A stretch of DNA of 64,000 nt. Source: Hamadaea flava. Lineage in GTDB: Bacteria > Actinomycetota > Actinomycetes > Mycobacteriales > Micromonosporaceae. Below the pieces are notes generated by a model. It was not told where the DNA came from. It saw only the letters and a list, made by a program, of their open reading frames with translations, and searched no databases. A program made the position numbers and the translations under genes. The number at the start of each line of letters is the position of its first letter. Within the stretch, counting starts at the first letter, position 1. Location of the stretch: NCBI RefSeq assembly GCF_024172085.1, contig NZ_JAMZDZ010000001.1:1240001-1304000 (forward strand). The letters run 5' to 3'. Shown one piece after another: positions 23,866 through 31,856 of this stretch.

Positions 23866-25139
23866 GCCGCTTTCACCTTCTCCTGTACTCCGACGGTGGG
23901 CTCATCGGTGTCCGCGGCGGCTGCCGCCGTGACCAGTCGATGCACCGCCCACAGCGGAACCGCCGCGAAGAAGGTGCCGATGAGCGTGCCGAAGACCATG
24001 GTGATCTTCGTGGCGGCGAGGATGCCGAACCCGTCGTCGAGCAGGTCCACGAGGACGCCGCCGACGAACACGCTCACCGGGATGATGCCCCAGGTGATCG
24101 TGCGGAAGGCGGCGTGCGAGACGGCCTGGTCCGAGACCGGTACGCGAGCCTGCCGGACGGCGGCGGTGCTGACGTTGTACCAGACCATGAAGAACCCGTA
24201 CGCCGCCAGCGTCGCGCCGATGACGATCGCGCCGGGCAGGAGGGGTGCGGCGAGGATGCCGAGCCCGACGAGCGAGTGCAGGAAGATCGACCACGGCATG
24301 ACCCGGGCCGCCCCGATCCGGCGGCTGATCCGCTGGGCGAAGAAGGTCCCGACGACCGCGCCGACGGCGGCGACCGACATCGCCGCGCCCATCGCGCCGA
24401 CCGACAACCCCAGTCCCCGGTACGCGAACATCGGCATCACGGTGACGTAGATCGGCCCGCCGATGTTGGCCAGCAGGGTGCCCTGGACCGTCCGGCGCAG
24501 CACCGGATCATGCCAGTTCAGCCGGACGCCCTGCTTGAGCCGGGTCCACATCGACTCCTTGCGCTCGACGGCCGAACCGTAGGGCTGCATGGTCCGGATC
24601 GCCCCGGCCGACACCAGATACGTAGCCGCGTCGATGACCAGCGACGCCACGCCCAGGAGTTGGTAGAGCACCCCGGCGATGGCCGGTCCGACCACTTCGG
24701 ACGCCGTCCGGCTGGTCTCCAGGTTCGCGTACGCCTTGACCCGCCCGTCGCCGGGCACGATCGACGCGATCGTGGCGGTGTAGCCGATGTTGAAGAAGAC
24801 CGAGGTCGCGTTGAGCACGGCGACGGCGGCGAACACCAGCGGGATCGACAGCACGTCGAGCCAGTACGCCACCGGCAGCGAGAGCACGACGATCAGCCGG
24901 ATCAGATCGCAGGCGACGAGGGTGGCCCGCAGGTTCCACCGGTCGACCAGCATCCCCGCGACCAGGCTGAGCAGCGGGATGGCGAGGTACTGCGCCATCC
25001 CGACCAGGCCCACCTGGAACGCCGAGGCGTGCAGCAGCAGGATCATCACCGTCGGCACCACGAACAGGGTGATCTTGTCGCCGACGTTGCTGACCGTCTG
25101 CCCGGCCCACAGCAGGTTGAACTGCCGCCCGAGCTTCAT
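23862..25139 (-). CDS. MFS transporter of the ATP-grasp operon
   Basis: A 425-residue major facilitator with about twelve helices, of the MFS_3/EntS-like group typical of drug, siderophore and macrolide exporters. FNLLWAGQTVSNVGDKITLFVVP is the first helix region and AGMLVDRWNLRATLV the conserved loop 2-3. The ATG at 25139 overlaps the ATP-grasp stop (TCAT on the + strand) and its own stop overlaps the SDR start, so the three genes are translated as a chain. It probably exports the product of the ATP-grasp/SDR pathway or gives self-resistance (inference). Confidence 0.9.
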   Translation of the reverse strand: MKLGRQFNLLWAGQTVSNVGDKITLFVVPTVMILLLHASAFQVGLVGMAQYLAIPLLSLVAGMLVDRWNLRATLVACDLIRLIVVLSLPVAYWLDVLSIPLVFAAVAVLNATSVFFNIGYTATIASIVPGDGRVKAYANLETSRTASEVVGPAIAGVLYQLLGVASLVIDAATYLVSAGAIRTMQPYGSAVERKESMWTRLKQGVRLNWHDPVLRRTVQGTLLANIGGPIYVTVMPMFAYRGLGLSVGAMGAAMSVAAVGAVVGTFFAQRISRRIGAARVMPWSIFLHSLVGLGILAAPLLPGAIVIGATLAAYGFFMVWYNVSTAAVRQARVPVSDQAVSHAAFRTITWGIIPVSVFVGGVLVDLLDDGFGILAATKITMVFGTLIGTFFAAVPLWAVHRLVTAAAAADTDEPTVGVQEKVKAA

Positions 25140-26122
25140 GAGCGCCCCTGAGACAGGAATCGGGCGTGAGCGCGCCGGTAGGCGAGGAACCGCGCCAGGA
25201 TCGTGTCGTGCTGCACCTGGACCCAGTCCGGCCCTGGGCACATGATGGCCCCGTCGAATTCGATCTCCGAGAGCCAGAACCTCTCGCCGTCGTGCAGGAA
25301 GTCGACGCACAGGTACGGCACCGGGAACTTCTCGGCGAAGTACGCGACGGCCTCCTCCAGCTCCGGCGGAGTATCCACGTAGGACAGCTTGGCACCGGTA
25401 CTGAACTGAGGGTAGGGCGCGCCCGGTCCGGGTTGGCGTACCAGGACGGCGGCCACCTCGCCGTCCACCAGGTGCAGCCGGTAGTCGGTGGTCCCGTGGC
25501 CTAGGAACGGCTGGAAGACCAGCACCGTGTCGCCGCCCTGGGCGAGGCTGAGCAGTCCGCGTACGTCGTGCGAGTCGCGCGCGATGTTGATGCCGCGCGA
25601 CGTCGCCCAGCCCGACGGCTTGGCGATCGCCGGGTACGGCAGATCCTGAGTGGCCACTTCGTACTCGTCGTAGACGAGGTCACGACCCGATCCGATGCGG
25701 ACGGTCGGGATCGGCGGCACGGGCGAGTCCTTGAGCATCAGGATCGTCGCCATCTTGTCGTTGCAGACCGCCGCCAGGTTCGGCGGATGCGGCAGGTAGA
25801 AGCCGCCCTGTTCGAGGACGGCGTACAGGGTGAACTGGGTGAAGACGTCGGCGGACTGATAGGGCAGGGAATAGATGGACGAGATGAACAGAGTGTCCTC
25901 AGGAGTCACCCGCTCACCGTCGATGTAGAACTTCGCGGCCGTCGGTTCCAGCGCGTCGACGGTCACCGCCTCCGGCGCCACCCGATCCCACGACAGGTCC
26001 AAGCTCTTGGCCACGTCGACGTAGGCGTCCCAGAACGCCGCGCCCCACTTGCCGCTCATCCGGGTCGACTCGCGATCCGGGAACAGCCAGACCAGCCGGC
26101 GCAATGTGCTCGTGTCAGTCAT
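25136..26122 (-). CDS. ATP-grasp ligase (RimK-like) of unknown substrate
   Basis: A 328-residue protein with an ATP-grasp fold of the RimK/glutathione-synthase-like group, which joins a carboxylate to an amine through an acyl phosphate. The segment NDKMATILMLKDSPVPPIPT (near 120) starts the ATP-binding half, YPAIAKPSGWATSRGINIARD is the phosphate-binding lysine loop, and FWLSEIEFDGAIMCPG near 290 carries the Mg-binding Glu/Asp. The N-terminal 110 residues (MTDTSTLRRLVWLFPDRES) are a pre-ATP-grasp domain. It heads a four-base-overlapped operon with an exporter and an SDR, resembling small amino-acid or peptide ligase clusters. No precursor peptide gene is adjacent. A nine-codon frame (26119-26148) overlaps its start codon, without a clear ribosome site. 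Confidence 0.82.
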   Translation of the reverse strand: MTDTSTLRRLVWLFPDRESTRMSGKWGAAFWDAYVDVAKSLDLSWDRVAPEAVTVDALEPTAAKFYIDGERVTPEDTLFISSIYSLPYQSADVFTQFTLYAVLEQGGFYLPHPPNLAAVCNDKMATILMLKDSPVPPIPTVRIGSGRDLVYDEYEVATQDLPYPAIAKPSGWATSRGINIARDSHDVRGLLSLAQGGDTVLVFQPFLGHGTTDYRLHLVDGEVAAVLVRQPGPGAPYPQFSTGAKLSYVDTPPELEEAVAYFAEKFPVPYLCVDFLHDGERFWLSEIEFDGAIMCPGPDWVQVQHDTILARFLAYRRAHARFLSQGRS

Positions 26123-26152
26123 GGCGGCAGTGTGGAGATCACCGCCATAGAT

Positions 26153-27358
26153 TCACTGCGAATTCGCTCCGGAAGCGGCGACCTCCGCGCGTCTCGCGCT
26201 CAGGAAGGCCCGCTCGGTCGGCTGCGTCACCAGGCTCAAGGCCATGTCGTACGCCGAAAGGGCGGCCCGCTTCTGATCGAGCCTTCGCAGCAGATCGGCA
26301 CGGACGGCGTACCAGAGGTAATGACCGGACAGCGGCAGCGAGTCGATGATGGACAGTGCGACGCGCGGGCCGTCGGTCTCGGCGACCGCAACGGCCCGAT
26401 GCAGCTCGGCGACGGGGCTGGGCGCGACGATCAGGAGCTGATCGTAGAGCTGGACGATCTGCCGCCAGTCGGTCTGGCCCGCGGTACGCGCGTCACTGTG
26501 GACGGCGTTGATCGCCGCCTGGATCTGGTACGCGCCCGGCTGATTCCGCCGCAGGCAACGCCGGACGAGGTCCTGTCCTTCCGCGATCAGCTCGGCGTTC
26601 CACAGCCGACGGTCCTGGTCGGGCAGCGGTACGAGCCGATCGGCGCGGGCGGGCCGGCGCGCCTCGGTGAGCAGCATCAACGCCAGCAGCCCGAGCACCT
26701 CCGGCTCGTCGGGCATCAGCTCGGCGAGCAGCCGCCCGAGCCGGATCGCCTCGGCGCTCAGCTCGGGCCGGCCGAGGTGGCCCTCGGTGTAGATGAGATA
26801 GACGACGGCGAGCACCGACCGCAGGCGATCGGGCAACTCGGCGTCCCCCGGCACCCGGTACGGGATGTGCGCGTCGCGGATCTTGCCCTTCGCCCGGACG
26901 AGGCGTTGCGCCATCGTCGGCTCCGGGACGAGGAACGCGGTCGCGATCTCGGCCGTGCTGAGCCCGCCGAGCAGCTTCAGCGTCAACGCGACCTGCGCCG
27001 GTTCGGCGAGCGCCGGATGGCAGCACGTGAAGATCAGGCGCAGGCGGTCGTCGTCCACCGGACTCCCCTCTTCCCACTCGTGCTCCGTCCCGGAATCGGC
27101 GTGCAGCAGCGCCGCCTCGGTGTGCTTGGCGTCGCGTTGAGCCTCCCGGCGTACGCGGTCGATCGCGCGGTTGCGGGCGGTGGTGATGATCCAGCCGGCC
27201 GGGCTGGGTGGCGTACCCGTCTCCGGCCAGCGCCGCACGGCCTCCGCGAACGCGTCCTGCACGGCCTCCTCGGCGAGGTCGATGTCGCCGAAGGCCCGGA
27301 CGAGAACGGCCACCGCGCGGCCGTACTCCGCCCGGAAGACCGCCTCGACGTCGGCCAC
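26153..27358 (-). CDS. ECF42-type RNA polymerase sigma factor with C-terminal extension
   Basis: A 401-residue ECF sigma factor. Residues 1-170 hold region 2 ([37 protein letters not shown]) and region 4 ([34 protein letters not shown]). The remaining 230 residues are the alpha-helical DUF6596/TPR-like extension typical of group ECF42, including [28 protein letters not shown]. The GTG at 27358 shares one base with the TAG of the upstream DGPF gene, so the pair is co-translated, the usual ECF42 arrangement. These factors have no classical anti-sigma; the extension is required for activity. The regulon is probably this operon itself. Confidence 0.93.
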   Translation of the reverse strand: MADVEAVFRAEYGRAVAVLVRAFGDIDLAEEAVQDAFAEAVRRWPETGTPPSPAGWIITTARNRAIDRVRREAQRDAKHTEAALLHADSGTEHEWEEGSPVDDDRLRLIFTCCHPALAEPAQVALTLKLLGGLSTAEIATAFLVPEPTMAQRLVRAKGKIRDAHIPYRVPGDAELPDRLRSVLAVVYLIYTEGHLGRPELSAEAIRLGRLLAELMPDEPEVLGLLALMLLTEARRPARADRLVPLPDQDRRLWNAELIAEGQDLVRRCLRRNQPGAYQIQAAINAVHSDARTAGQTDWRQIVQLYDQLLIVAPSPVAELHRAVAVAETDGPRVALSIIDSLPLSGHYLWYAVRADLLRRLDQKRAALSAYDMALSLVTQPTERAFLSARRAEVAASGANSQ

Positions 27359-27702
27359 TACTTCTCTTCGAACGCGATCGGCCGGACCTCGACGGGCAAC
27401 GTCAGCACCGCCGCCATCCGCCGGCCCCAGCTCAGCGCCTCGTCCAGGTCGGCGGCCCGGATGACGGTGAACCCGCCGACGTGCTCCTTGCCCTCGGCGT
27501 ACGGGCCGTCGGTGATCAGGTTCTCCCGGGGCCGCACGACGGTGGCGGAGCTCGCCGGGTGCAGACCCATCGCGAACACCCAGACACCCGTACGCCGCAT
27601 CTCGTCGTTCAGCGTCGCGAGGTTCTCCATGATCGGGTCGAGCACCTCCGGCGGCGGCGCCTCCCCGTCGGGCTGGTAGATGCTGAGCAGGTACTCCGGC
27701 AT
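27358..27702 (-). CDS. DGPF/YCII-related protein, ECF42 partner
   Basis: A 114-residue YCII-related protein. [17 protein letters not shown] is the family start and [23 protein letters not shown] contains the namesake motif, here DGPY in place of DGPF. The dimeric alpha/beta fold resembles muconolactone isomerase-like proteins, and a DxxH-type active site is suspected in related YCII proteins, but no reaction is established. The gene directly precedes the ECF42 sigma gene with a one-base overlap. A ribosome site AAGGGGTG precedes the ATG at 27702. Two 13-bp direct repeats about 50-80 nt upstream probably belong to its promoter. Confidence 0.9.
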   Translation of the reverse strand: MPEYLLSIYQPDGEAPPPEVLDPIMENLATLNDEMRRTGVWVFAMGLHPASSATVVRPRENLITDGPYAEGKEHVGGFTVIRAADLDEALSWGRRMAAVLTLPVEVRPIAFEEK

Positions 27703-27751
27703 GTTCGATCACCCCTTCGTGGTTCTTCCTACCCCCTACACGAACGGCGCT

Positions 27752-27782
27752 GCGGCATTTCGACAAGCCGCGGCATTTCGAC
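27752..27782 (-). promoter_or_regulatory. Tandem GTCGAAATGCCGC repeats upstream of DGPF-ECF42 operon
   Basis: On the minus strand GTCGAAATGCCGC occurs at 27782-27770 and again at 27764-27752, period 18. The promoter-proximal copy is preceded by T, giving TGTCGAAA, which as I recall resembles the -35 element reported for ECF42 promoters, and TCGTG follows about 16 nt later where a -10 would be. An autoregulated promoter is likely (inference). Confidence 0.5.
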
Positions 27783-27784
27783 GA

Positions 27785-28948
27785 TCAGCGTGCGTACGCG
27801 AGCCGGGTGAACTCGGCCGTGCCACCCAGGAGGTAGAAGTCGGCGACCTGGCTCAGGGCGATCCCGATCGAATCCTTGTGCGGATCGGTGAACCACACCG
27901 TGCCGGAGCCGCCCTCCCAGCCGTACCGTCCGGGGGCGTCCGTGGCATCGTCCGGCGCCACCGTGACCGACATGCCGTAGCCCCAGCCCCGGCCGCCCAG
28001 CAACATCCCCGCCGAGCCGAGTTGTTCGGGGGTGAGGTGGTTCGTCGTCATCCGGCGGACGGAGTCGGCCGACAGCAGCCCGTCGCCGTTCCGGCGCAGC
28101 ATCTGGGCGAAGGCGAGCAGGTCCGGTGCAGTGGAGAGCAGCCCGGCCGAGCCGGACGGGAAGGCGGGCGGTCGGGTCCACTCGGCCGCACGTGACAGCG
28201 GCGACTCCTGCAACGGTCCGCCCTGCAGGTCGCTCAGGTAGGCCGCCGGAATGCGGTGCGCCTCCTCCTCCGGCAGCCAGAATCCGGTGTCGGGCATGTT
28301 CAGCGGCGCGAAGAGCCGTTCGGCGAGGAAGTCCCCCAGCGGCTTTGTGGCCGCCCGCGCCACCAGTACGCCGAGCACCAGCGTCCCCGTGTTGTAGCGC
28401 CAGCGCGTACCGGGCTGATCCATCAGGGGCAGTTCGCCGAACCGCCGGATCCACTCGTCCGGGTCGAGCGGCGTACGCGGATCGGGCACGTCCAGCACCA
28501 GCTCCGCGTCCCGGGCCGCCTCGATGATCGGGTACGCGGGCTGGAACGACGGCTCGGTGATCATCCCGTGCCCGAGCCGGAAGGTGAGCAGGTCCTCCAC
28601 CGTGATCGGCCGCTCGGCCGGGACCGTGTCGTCGAGCGGCGCGTCGAGCGTACGCAGCACCCGCCGGTCGGCCAGTTCGGGGAGCAGCCGGTCGACCGGC
28701 TCGTCGAGGGCGATCGTGCCGTCCTCGACGAGCAGCATCGTGGCAGCCGCCAGAACGGGCTTCGTCAGCGACGCGATCCGGAAGACCGTGTCCGTCCGCA
28801 TCGCAGTACCGCCGAAGGCGGTGTCACCCATCGCCGTCACCTCGACGTCGTCCCCGTACGCGAGGGCGGTGACCAGGCCAGGCAGCTCCCCCCGGGCCAC
28901 CCGGCCGGTCATCGCGGCGGTGAGTTTCTCGTTCAGCGGGCTCGCCAT
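27785..28948 (-). CDS. Serine hydrolase of the beta-lactamase (class C) family
   Basis: A 387-residue penicillin-binding-fold hydrolase. The nucleophile motif SLTK is in FRIASLTKPVLAAA (about 78-81), the YxN motif is YNTG in TRWRYNTGTLVLG, and the third motif is GGSG in YGWEGGSGTVWF near residue 345. There is no signal peptide, so it is probably cytoplasmic, as many esterase-like or D-aminopeptidase-like members are. The ATG at 28948 has GGAGG five bases upstream. It follows the ECF41 sigma gene on the same strand after 100 bp and may be its target, although this group is often paired with oxidoreductases or carboxymuconolactone decarboxylases. The substrate is unknown. Confidence 0.9.
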   Translation of the reverse strand: MASPLNEKLTAAMTGRVARGELPGLVTALAYGDDVEVTAMGDTAFGGTAMRTDTVFRIASLTKPVLAAATMLLVEDGTIALDEPVDRLLPELADRRVLRTLDAPLDDTVPAERPITVEDLLTFRLGHGMITEPSFQPAYPIIEAARDAELVLDVPDPRTPLDPDEWIRRFGELPLMDQPGTRWRYNTGTLVLGVLVARAATKPLGDFLAERLFAPLNMPDTGFWLPEEEAHRIPAAYLSDLQGGPLQESPLSRAAEWTRPPAFPSGSAGLLSTAPDLLAFAQMLRRNGDGLLSADSVRRMTTNHLTPEQLGSAGMLLGGRGWGYGMSVTVAPDDATDAPGRYGWEGGSGTVWFTDPHKDSIGIALSQVADFYLLGGTAEFTRLAYAR

Positions 28949-29048
28949 GATCGCCTCCAGTCGTGAGTCTTCACCAAGGCGTCGCACGACGGACCCGGGA
29001 TACGACATCCGCCCGGAATTTCTTCGGCCTCAGTCCGGCAGCCGGGCC

Positions 29049-29948
29049 TCAGTCCGGAAGATCGGCGATGAAGTCGGAGACGTCGAGGCTCGCCAGCCGC
29101 TCGGGGTCGGCGAGGATGTCGATCGCGACGATCCGCCCGTCGACGACGGTCATCCCCATGACCCCGTAGAGCTGGCCGGACGGCGGGATGTTGATCACGC
29201 CCATCGCGCCGTTGACCAGCGCCGGGCGGGCGTACTGGGCCATCTTCGAGAACATGAGCGCCTGGCGGGCGACCGCCTCGGCCCCGCGCACGAGCCGGGC
29301 CACGTCGAACGGGGCCGCGCCGTAGTCCGCCCGGAGCACCACGTCGGGGTCGAGCAGCGCCACCAGCGCCTCGAAGTCGCCACCCCGCGAGGCCGCGAGG
29401 AACGCCTCGACCACCTCCCGCTGCCGGGCCAGGTCGCGGTCGGGAGCCGGGGCGCCACCCTGGATCCGCCGTCGGGCGCGGCTGGCGAGCTGCCGCGTCG
29501 CGCCCGGCGCCCGGCCGACGATCGGGGCGATGTCGTCGAACGGCAGCGCGAACATGTCGTGCAGCACGAAGGCCAACCGCTCGGCCGGGGTGAGGGTGTC
29601 GAGCACGACCTGCAGGGCCAGCCCGACCGAGTCGGCGAGCATCGCCTCCTGCTCCGGGTCGACGCCGTCGGCCGGGGCCACGATCGGATCGGGCACGTGC
29701 ACGTCCAGCGGCTCCTCCCGGCGGGAGGTACGCGAGCGCAGCATGTCCAGGCACACTCGGCCGACCACGGTGGTCAGCCAGCCGCCCAGATTGCGTACCT
29801 CGGCGGCGTCGGACCGGTTGAGCCGGATCCAGGCTTCCTGAACAGCGTCGTCGGCCTCGGTCAGCGACCCCAGCATCCGGTACGCGACCGCGCGGAGGTG
29901 CGAGCGGTGCCCCTCGAATTCGTCGGCGAGCCATTCGGTGTCGTTCAT
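29049..29948 (-). CDS. ECF41-type (SigJ-like) sigma factor with SnoaL domain
   Basis: A 299-residue ECF sigma factor: region 2 at EFEGHRSHLRAVAYRMLGSLTEADDAVQEAWIRL, region 4 at TLTPAERLAFVLHDMFALPFDDIAPIVG, and a C-terminal SnoaL-like domain (about 175-299) starting RQREVVEAFLAASRGGDFEALVALLDPDVV. This domain replaces an anti-sigma factor and tunes activity in group ECF41, of which SigJ of mycobacteria is a member. The ATG at 29948 was chosen over an upstream GTG two codons earlier. A 13-bp direct repeat (29026-29038 and 29045-29057) overlaps its stop codon. The serine hydrolase downstream is the nearest candidate target. Confidence 0.93.
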   Translation of the reverse strand: MNDTEWLADEFEGHRSHLRAVAYRMLGSLTEADDAVQEAWIRLNRSDAAEVRNLGGWLTTVVGRVCLDMLRSRTSRREEPLDVHVPDPIVAPADGVDPEQEAMLADSVGLALQVVLDTLTPAERLAFVLHDMFALPFDDIAPIVGRAPGATRQLASRARRRIQGGAPAPDRDLARQREVVEAFLAASRGGDFEALVALLDPDVVLRADYGAAPFDVARLVRGAEAVARQALMFSKMAQYARPALVNGAMGVINIPPSGQLYGVMGMTVVDGRIVAIDILADPERLASLDVSDFIADLPD

Positions 29949-30029
29949 GATCACATTCTTCCTCTCCGTTCATCACCCTGACGAACGGAGCGGCGCGAAT
30001 GTGACCGGACTACTCGTGCTTGCCGGCGA

Positions 30030-30197
30030 TTACTCGTAGTCGTCGTCCAGCGGAACGACCTGGGCCTGCTCGACGGCGTCGGCCTCGGGCACGTCGTCGC
30101 CGATCGCCGGCTCCACGGCGTCGTCGTCCTCGTCGAAGTCGTCGAACACGACGGGGAGGTCCTGTTCCTGGCGGTCGGCGTCGGGCACCTCGGTCAC
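30030..30197 (-). CDS. Small acidic protein of unknown function
   Basis: A 55-residue, very acidic protein (FDDFDEDDDAVEPAIGDD; LDDDYE at the end) with no membrane segment or cysteine. The frame can start up to 96 bp earlier, but the GTG at 30197 is preceded by TACGTT-N6, the leaderless signature seen at several genes here, and the upstream residues are basic and unlike the rest. It is divergent from the ArsR operon. Small acidic proteins of this kind are common in actinobacteria; no function is known to me. Confidence 0.5.
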   Translation of the reverse strand: MTEVPDADRQEQDLPVVFDDFDEDDDAVEPAIGDDVPEADAVEQAQVVPLDDDYE

Positions 30198-30260
30198 CTG
30201 GCCAACGTACCGAGAGTTGCGCCCGGCGTCGCGGCGAACCATCCGATTTCCCGGATCCGG

Positions 30261-30324
30261 TTGACACGCGTACGCGACCGGGCCCATACTCAACTCATCG
30301 GTTGATTAACCGGTCGGTTGAATA
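30261..30324 (+). promoter_or_regulatory. Promoter and operator of the ArsR-SRPBCC operon
   Basis: TTGACA (30261-30266) and CATACT (30285-30290) are separated by 18 nt. Just after the expected transcript start lie direct repeats TCGGTTGATTA (30298-30308) and TCGGTTGAATA (30314-30324), with an internal inverted repeat CGGTT-gatt-AACCG. These probably bind the ArsR-type repressor encoded 12 nt later. Confidence 0.6.
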
Positions 30325-30335
30325 AGGTGGTCACG

Positions 30336-30668
30336 GTGGATCAGCTCAGCACGGTGTTCGCGGCGCTCGCCGACCCGACGAGACGGGCCATCCTCGCCCG
30401 GCTCGCCGAGGGCGACGCGACCGTGAACCAGCTGGCCGAACCGTTCCCGATCAGCCTCCAGGCGGTCTCCAAGCATCTGAAGGTGCTGGAGCAGGCCGGG
30501 CTGATCACCCGGGGTCGTGACGCTCAATGGCGGCCATGCCGCTTGGCGCCGGCTCCGCTACGGGACGTCACCGAATGGGTAGAGACCTACCGGCGCTTCT
30601 GGGAGGCGCGCTACGACCGGCTCGACGATTACCTGCAGGAACTCCAGCAGACACCGAAGGAGAAGTGA
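30336..30668 (+). CDS. ArsR/SmtB-family winged-helix repressor
   Basis: A 110-residue winged-helix regulator: MDQLSTVFAALADPTRRAILARLAEGDATVNQLAEPF then the recognition helix SLQAVSKHLKVLEQAGLITRGR and wing. It lacks the CxC metal motif of classical ArsR, so it is of the non-metal group that is nearly always paired with SRPBCC/AHSA1 proteins. The GTG at 30336 fits the spacing to AAGGTGG; GTG 30327 and TTG 30318 are alternatives. The next gene follows after one base. It probably represses its own operon through the repeats at 30298-30324. Confidence 0.9.
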   Translation: MDQLSTVFAALADPTRRAILARLAEGDATVNQLAEPFPISLQAVSKHLKVLEQAGLITRGRDAQWRPCRLAPAPLRDVTEWVETYRRFWEARYDRLDDYLQELQQTPKEK

Positions 30669-30669
30669 G

Positions 30670-31137
30670 ATGTCCTCGAACGCCGTTTTCCAGGTGGCCC
30701 CGCGCGGTGACCGTGAGATCGTCATGACCCGCGTCTTCGACGCTCCCCGTGAGCTGGTCTGGGCCGCCTTCACCGATCCCGAGCACCTGAAGCACTGGTG
30801 GGGCCGAGGCAATCCGATGACGATCGAGATGGACGCCCGCGTCGGCGGCCGCTACCGCTTCGTCGAGCACTCGCCCGAGGGCGACGAGGCGTTCCGGGGC
30901 GAGATCCTGGAGCTGGTTCCGAACGAGAAGGTCGTGCAGACCTTCGAATGGGAGGGCCTGCCCGGCCACATCGCCACCGACACCATGGTGATGACCGAGG
31001 AGGGCGGCAAGACGCTCGTCACGACGACGTCCATGTTCATGAGCCAGGAAGACCGGGACGGCATGATCGCCTCCGGCATGGAGACCGGAGCCCGGCAGTC
31101 CTACGAGGCGCTGGACGCGTACCTGGCGAAGCTCTGA
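30670..31137 (+). CDS. SRPBCC/AHSA1 domain protein
   Basis: A 155-residue START/Bet v1-fold protein of the AHSA1 (Aha1 C-terminal) family: IVMTRVFDAPRELVWAAFTDPEHLKHWWG is the family signature, followed by RYRFVEHSPEG and EILELVPNEKVVQTFEW strands and the long C-terminal helix MIASGMETGARQSYEALDAYL. Such proteins bind hydrophobic ligands in a cavity; an enzymatic role is not established. The ATG follows the ArsR stop after one base, so the two genes are co-transcribed and probably co-regulated by the small molecule that fits the cavity (inference). Confidence 0.92.
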   Translation: MSSNAVFQVAPRGDREIVMTRVFDAPRELVWAAFTDPEHLKHWWGRGNPMTIEMDARVGGRYRFVEHSPEGDEAFRGEILELVPNEKVVQTFEWEGLPGHIATDTMVMTEEGGKTLVTTTSMFMSQEDRDGMIASGMETGARQSYEALDAYLAKL

Positions 31138-31184
31138 ACCGGCTGGGAGCCGGCCGCAAGTGTGCCGCTCGTCACCGGAAAAGA

Positions 31185-31216
31185 CTTTGCAGAGACTGAA
31201 AGATCACTTGTAGCTT
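31185..31216 (+). promoter_or_regulatory. Promoter with inverted repeat for TetR-MFS operon
   Basis: TTGCAG (31187-31192) and TAGCTT (31211-31216), 18 nt apart, end 7 nt before the GTG start, giving a leaderless mRNA. CTTTGCAG-aga-CTGAAAG (31185-31202) is an inverted repeat with one extra base and overlaps the -35, a likely TetR operator. Confidence 0.5.
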
Positions 31217-31223
31217 CGGCGGG

Positions 31224-31856
31224 GTGTCCATCACCCCGCCGAAGCCGTCGCTGGGCCGTCGCGATCTCAAGAAGCAGCAGACCCGTGAGGCGCTGCTCAC
31301 CGTGACGCTCCGGCTCGCCGCCGACCGGGGTCTCGAACACGTCACCGTCGAGGAGATCTGCGCCGAGGTCGGCGTCTCCTCGCGGACGTTCTTCAACTAC
31401 TTCGCCGCCAAGGACGACGCCGTCCTGGACGACAACGCGGCCGCCGCCGAGGAGATGCTGCGGCGGCTGACCGAAGTGCTCACCGAACTGCCGGTGCTCG
31501 CCGCCGTGCACGCGTCCCTCGCCGCGATCATCGGCGAGATGGAGACCGATCGGGACCGCTGGCTGCTGCGGCTCACCGCCATCGAGCGCAGCCCATCGAT
31601 GCTCCCCCGGCTCATCGCGACCAGCGTGAAGACCGAGCAACAGGCCGCCGAGGTCATCGGCCGGCATCTCGGCGTACCGGCGGACGGCTATCCGGCCCTC
31701 GTGATCGGGGTGGCCGGCGCGGCCTTCCGATCCGCGATGCAGCGCTGGGCGGCCGGCGACGGCTCCCGGCCGCTCGCCGCCTTTGTAGACGAAGCTTTCG
31801 CAGCCCTGGCCAACGGGCTGGCTGACCCTCAGCAACAACTAGAAGGAAGAGAATGA
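31224..31856 (+). CDS. TetR-family repressor of the adjacent DHA2 exporter
   Basis: A 210-residue TetR regulator. The HTH lies at residues about 17-60 (TREALLTVTLRLAADRGLEHVTVEEICAEVGVSSRTFFNYFAAKDD), of the FF-NYF type common in actinobacterial exporters' regulators; the C-terminal ligand domain has AERSP-like MEtdRDRWLLRLTAIERSPSM. Start is the GTG at 31224 after TAGCTT-N7. The stop overlaps the DHA2 transporter start (ATGA), so repressor and pump are co-translated and share a promoter; an inverted repeat over the -35 suggests autoregulation released by a pump substrate. Confidence 0.92.
   Translation: MSITPPKPSLGRRDLKKQQTREALLTVTLRLAADRGLEHVTVEEICAEVGVSSRTFFNYFAAKDDAVLDDNAAAAEEMLRRLTEVLTELPVLAAVHASLAAIIGEMETDRDRWLLRLTAIERSPSMLPRLIATSVKTEQQAAEVIGRHLGVPADGYPALVIGVAGAAFRSAMQRWAAGDGSRPLAAFVDEAFAALANGLADPQQQLEGRE

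Noticed and set aside
26153-27766. Longer start for the ECF42 sigma factor
   Set aside because: Sequence before 27358 is a wrong frame of the DGPF gene; the GTG sharing a base with its stop gives the usual family start.
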